In this document: in pieces, positions 30,546-32,931 of the stretch
How the letters are laid out: the number at the start of each line of letters is the position of its first letter
Numbering within the stretch: the stretch's first letter is position 1
Source of the DNA: Wenzhouxiangella sp.
GTDB taxonomy: Bacteria > Pseudomonadota > Gammaproteobacteria > Xanthomonadales > Wenzhouxiangellaceae
Direction: 5' to 3'
NCBI GenBank assembly: GCA_007119095.1
Contig: SKQI01000034.1
Coordinates: forward strand, 1 to 32,931
DNA length: 32,931 nt
Position numbers and translations under genes: made by a program
Notes under the pieces: generated by a model
What the model was told of the DNA's origin: nothing
The model's input: only the letters and a program-made list of their open reading frames with translations
The model's database searches: none

Positions 30546-30881
30546 ATGTGGTCTGAACTGATTGCCGTGGTGATCGGATTGTTGATCGGTGCTGTAGGCG
30601 CGTGGGTATGGTTGAAAAAGCGCGGCGGCCCGAGCGGCTCGGTCGAGCAGCTGCAGCAGGAAAACGCTCGCTTCCGCGAAGAAGTCAACGAGCACTTCGT
30701 GCAAACTGCCGAGCTCATCAACCAACTGACCGATAGCTACAAGGCCGTGTTTGACCACTTGAGCGACGGTGCCGACAAGCTGGTTGATACAGATACCTTG
30801 CGCGAGCGGATGCCGCGAGTCACCAGCCAGGAAGTGCGTCTGAAGCATATTGGCGCACCGCAGGAAGACAAAACGGATTAA
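30546..30881 (+). CDS. zapG: ZapG/YhcB family (DUF1043) cell-envelope protein
   Basis: 111 residues. One N-terminal membrane helix (about 4-20, ELIAVVIGLLIGAVGAWVW) is followed by a cytoplasmic coiled coil with the family pattern FREEVNEHFVQTAELINQL and YKAVFDHLSDGADKLV. In E. coli YhcB/ZapG links cell division, shape and envelope synthesis. GAGAGG nine bases upstream supports ATG 30546; longer in-frame starts run into the preceding gene. Slightly shorter than E. coli YhcB (about 132). It ends 9 bp before the convergent sugar dehydrogenase stop; a CTCAGGG/CCCTGAG inverted repeat (30890-30908) sits between them. Confidence 0.88.
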   Translation: MWSELIAVVIGLLIGAVGAWVWLKKRGGPSGSVEQLQQENARFREEVNEHFVQTAELINQLTDSYKAVFDHLSDGADKLVDTDTLRERMPRVTSQEVRLKHIGAPQEDKTD

Positions 30882-30890
30882 CTGGATAAC

Positions 30891-31979
30891 TCAGGGCACT
30901 ACCCTGAGGACCTCGCCGTCGAAGTGGTCGGTGAGAATGTACAGGGCGCCGTCAGGGCCGACCTGCACATCGCGCAGCCGTCGGTTGATGTCCAGATCCA
31001 GTGTCTCTTCGGAGACCACCTCACTGCCATCTAGCTGGATACGGCGGATAGAACGGTCAACCAGGCTGGAAACCAGCAAGTCACCGTCCCAGCCCTGAAA
31101 AAGGCTGCCGCGATACTGGCTCATGCCTGCTGGCGCGATTGACGGCGTCCAGTCGATCTTCGGGTCTTCCATGCCGGGCCGCGAGGTGTAGGGGGTGATT
31201 CTGGCGCCGGAGTAATCGACGCCGTGGGTGGCCACCGGCCATCCATAGTTGGCCCCGGGCTTGATCAGGTTGAGTTCGTCGCCGCCGCGGGGGCCATGTT
31301 CGTGCGACCAGATCAACCCGGTTTCGTTGTCAAATACAATGCCCTGGGGGTTACGATGGCCGTAGCTGAAGATTTCGGCCAAGGCCCCGCGCTGGTTGAC
31401 GAAAGGGTTATCCCCCGGCACGCTGCCGTCACGGTTCAGGCGCACGATGGTGCCCGTGTGATTGTCGAGCTTTTGTGCCTGTTCGCGATAGTCGAAGGCA
31501 TCTCCCAGGGTCAGCAACAGGGTGCCGTCGTCAAGAAAGGCCACGCGGGCGCCGTAGTGGACCGGCCGGTTGCGGGCCGGTTCAGCGGTAAACAAGACTT
31601 GATTGTCGACCCAGCGCATGCCATCGAGCCGACCCCGGACAAGACGCGTTGCGCTGCCTCGGCGGTCGCCATGGGCCAAGGTCAGGTAAATCCAGCCGTT
31701 GTCGGCAAAATCCGGGTCAAGGACGACTTCCATCAAGCCTCCCTGGGCGGCGACGTAAGCCTCGGGGACATCAGCTACCGGATCGGGAAGCAGTTCTCCG
31801 TCCCGGATCACCCGCAGCCTGCCGGCGCGCTCGGTGACCAGCATCCGTCCATCAGGCAAAAAGGCAATGGACCAGGGATGTTCGAGTCCTTCGGCAATCG
31901 TGTCGATCTGGAAGGCGCTGGCTGGTTGCCAGAACATCAGGGCTAGCAGCAGGAACAGCAGTCGGCGCGAAACAGTCAT
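30891..31979 (-). CDS. PQQ-dependent aldose sugar dehydrogenase (GSDH/YliI family), exported
   Basis: 362 residues from ATG 31979. A signal peptide with cleavage near Ala22 (MFWQPASA) shows a periplasmic location. Beta-propeller motifs of soluble PQQ sugar dehydrogenases follow: LEHPWSIAFLPDG, ERAGRLRVI, HYGARVAFLDDGTLLLTLGD, YGHRNPQG, HGPRGGDELN and GANYGWP. Such enzymes oxidise aldose sugars with pyrroloquinoline quinone and calcium. GGAG eight to eleven bases before the ATG supports this start rather than 32012. No PQQ synthesis genes are in the window. Confidence 0.9.
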   Translation of the reverse strand: MTVSRRLLFLLLALMFWQPASAFQIDTIAEGLEHPWSIAFLPDGRMLVTERAGRLRVIRDGELLPDPVADVPEAYVAAQGGLMEVVLDPDFADNGWIYLTLAHGDRRGSATRLVRGRLDGMRWVDNQVLFTAEPARNRPVHYGARVAFLDDGTLLLTLGDAFDYREQAQKLDNHTGTIVRLNRDGSVPGDNPFVNQRGALAEIFSYGHRNPQGIVFDNETGLIWSHEHGPRGGDELNLIKPGANYGWPVATHGVDYSGARITPYTSRPGMEDPKIDWTPSIAPAGMSQYRGSLFQGWDGDLLVSSLVDRSIRRIQLDGSEVVSEETLDLDINRRLRDVQVGPDGALYILTDHFDGEVLRVVP

Positions 31980-32069
31980 CGAAAGCTCCGAGTTATCGAG
32001 AGATGCCGCCACGATAACTCAAAGCGGGTAAGCTGACTGCAAGTATCCGCTGGTCAACGGTGATCCTGT

Positions 32070-32507
32070 ATGCAAACAATTCGATGGTTGGGGGGCTTTT
32101 TTGCCGGGGTAGTGGTCGCAGCCGGGCTGGGAAGCATCTTTCAGACTCAGTACAACCTGTCCCGAATCGCTGCGCTGGGCGAGCCCATGCCACTGTCGCT
32201 GCGCCTGTCGACAATGCTCCAGGACCTGGTCCATTTTGCGCCGATCTACGCGATTATCGTGGCCGCGGGCTTTCTGATCGCGTTTGCTGTTGCCGGATTG
32301 TTGTCTGGCGTATTCAGAACGTACCGTATTCTGCTTTATCCTGCGGCGGGCTTCACTGCCATCGTCGCAGCCCTGCTGATCATGTCGGCGATGCTGCCGG
32401 TTACCGCCATCAGCGCCGCCCGCTCAGGCTTCGGCCTGCTGTTCCTGGCCGTGTTCGGTGCCCTGGGCGCCTGGCTCCACGCCCGCATCACCGACAAAAC
32501 GGCCTGA
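32070..32507 (+). CDS. Unknown four-helix membrane protein
   Basis: 145 residues with four hydrophobic segments: about 7-25, 58-81 (YAIIVAAGFLIAFAVAGLLS), 87-110 and 119-138 (GFGLLFLAVFGALGAWL). I recognise no family. GGTGAT before the ATG may serve as ribosome site. It is divergent from the sugar dehydrogenase (90-bp gap) and its last 20 bp overlap the transglycosylase gene. Confidence 0.75.
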   Translation: MQTIRWLGGFFAGVVVAAGLGSIFQTQYNLSRIAALGEPMPLSLRLSTMLQDLVHFAPIYAIIVAAGFLIAFAVAGLLSGVFRTYRILLYPAAGFTAIVAALLIMSAMLPVTAISAARSGFGLLFLAVFGALGAWLHARITDKTA

Positions 32508-32931
32508 TCTGGTACCAGCGCCGGCACCGAAACCGCTGCTCGCAGCCGTTGAGCTGGCGCTGGTAGGTTAGGGCTCGGGCATCGACCCGGCTGGCGATTG
32601 ACTGCAGCTGGCGATTGTTTCGCCAGCCGCCACGCTGGTAGCCGGTGTGCCCCTCGTGGTAGGCCAGGTAAAGGTTGTAAGCGTCATTCTTCGCCAGGCC
32701 CAGGCGGCGATGGCTGACATCGTTGTACCAACCGATGAAATCCAGCGCGTCGGCCATGTTGCTGCGCCGGGCGCGGCGGTTGCCGGTGGCTTGCTGGTAA
32801 TCAGACCAGGCCGGATCCTGGGCCTGGGCGTATCCTCGGGCGGAAGATGGGCGCCGACCGGGGATGACACCGAGAATACGTCGACGCTCAGGCCGCACCC
32901 TGGCGCGAAACGACGACTCCTGCTGAACAAA
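32488..32931 (-). CDS. Lytic transglycosylase (SLT) domain protein, partial, N-terminus missing
   Basis: 148 residues are visible, open to the right edge. The fragment starts with FVQQESSFRARVRPER, the ES motif of SLT-type transglycosylases with the catalytic Glu, and goes on with SSARGYAQAQDPAW and YLAYHEGHTGY, the second and third conserved SLT parts. It cleaves the MurNAc-GlcNAc bond of peptidoglycan in the periplasm. The Cys-rich tail (RFRCRRWYQIRPFC) is unusual. The front, with any signal or lipobox, is outside the window. Confidence 0.83.
   Translation of the reverse strand, partial: FVQQESSFRARVRPERRRILGVIPGRRPSSARGYAQAQDPAWSDYQQATGNRRARRSNMADALDFIGWYNDVSHRRLGLAKNDAYNLYLAYHEGHTGYQRGGWRNNRQLQSIASRVDARALTYQRQLNGCEQRFRCRRWYQIRPFCR

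Noticed and set aside
1..32931. tRNA, rRNA, CRISPR arrays, insertion sequences, prophage or toxin-antitoxin and defence genes
   Set aside because: None seen. The window is nearly fully covered by recognisable chromosomal genes; the only repeats are the palindromes listed.

Overview
The window reads as an ordinary, gene-dense stretch of a gammaproteobacterial chromosome of moderately high G+C. The best clue is the block rlmE-ftsH-folP-glmM, the standard gammaproteobacterial order. OxyR with both redox cysteines at 199 and 208, a ZapG/YhcB protein and exonuclease VII large subunit agree with this. The gene mix (AhpC/AhpD, PhhA/PhhB, a Gld-like ABC operon, a GNAT-nitrilase fusion) would fit the Xanthomonadales/Wenzhouxiangella-Chromatiales area, but that placement is inference. 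I see no tRNA, rRNA, CRISPR array, insertion sequence or prophage.

Layout. 1-4299 (minus): a tight run phhA-phhB-moxR-DUF58-tgpA, read from right to left; tgpA runs off the left edge. A 53-bp divergent gap with two palindromes separates it from an FAD amine oxidase (4353-5663, plus). 5907-7909: prpB-prpC of the methylcitrate cycle, behind an intrinsic terminator. A 140-bp imperfect palindrome (7917-8056) separates prpC from a minus-strand group: an M14 deacylase-like gene, a PspB-like small protein and a DUF502 membrane protein. 10104-14651: a four-gene Gld-like ABC operon with every junction overlapping. 14632-17440: an oxidative-stress locus made of oxyR (minus), a degraded gene remnant, ahpC and ahpD, with candidate OxyR and Fur sites. 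17588-19353: a hotdog thioesterase and a CHASE-like/GGDEF diguanylate cyclase. 19337-20806 (minus): a YfcC-type permease. 20937-25916: rlmE, ftsH, folP, glmM. 25950-28825: a 2-oxoglutarate/Fe(II) oxygenase facing yigZ and xseA. 28927-32931: GNAT-nitrilase fusion, zapG, a PQQ-type sugar dehydrogenase, a four-helix membrane protein and a partial lytic transglycosylase.

How the genes work together. PhhA and PhhB convert phenylalanine to tyrosine and recycle the pterin; the MoxR-DUF58-TgpA genes behind them form a chaperone/envelope module of poorly known role. PrpB and PrpC supply two of the three methylcitrate-cycle steps, so the dehydratase must be encoded elsewhere. OxyR, AhpC and AhpD form a peroxide sensing and detoxification unit. 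RlmE, FtsH, FolP and GlmM are housekeeping (23S rRNA methylation, membrane proteolysis, folate, cell wall precursor).

The most interesting signals are small-scale. Three genes have a TATAAT-like box exactly six bases before the ATG and no Shine-Dalgarno sequence, so they are leaderless candidates. Four convergent gene pairs overlap at their 3' ends by 17-24 bp. A 17-bp hairpin built of two nested palindromes sits on the oxidase stop codon. An OxyR-like operator and a terminator hairpin lie just before ahpC. I did not find a clear-cut new defence or mobile system here.
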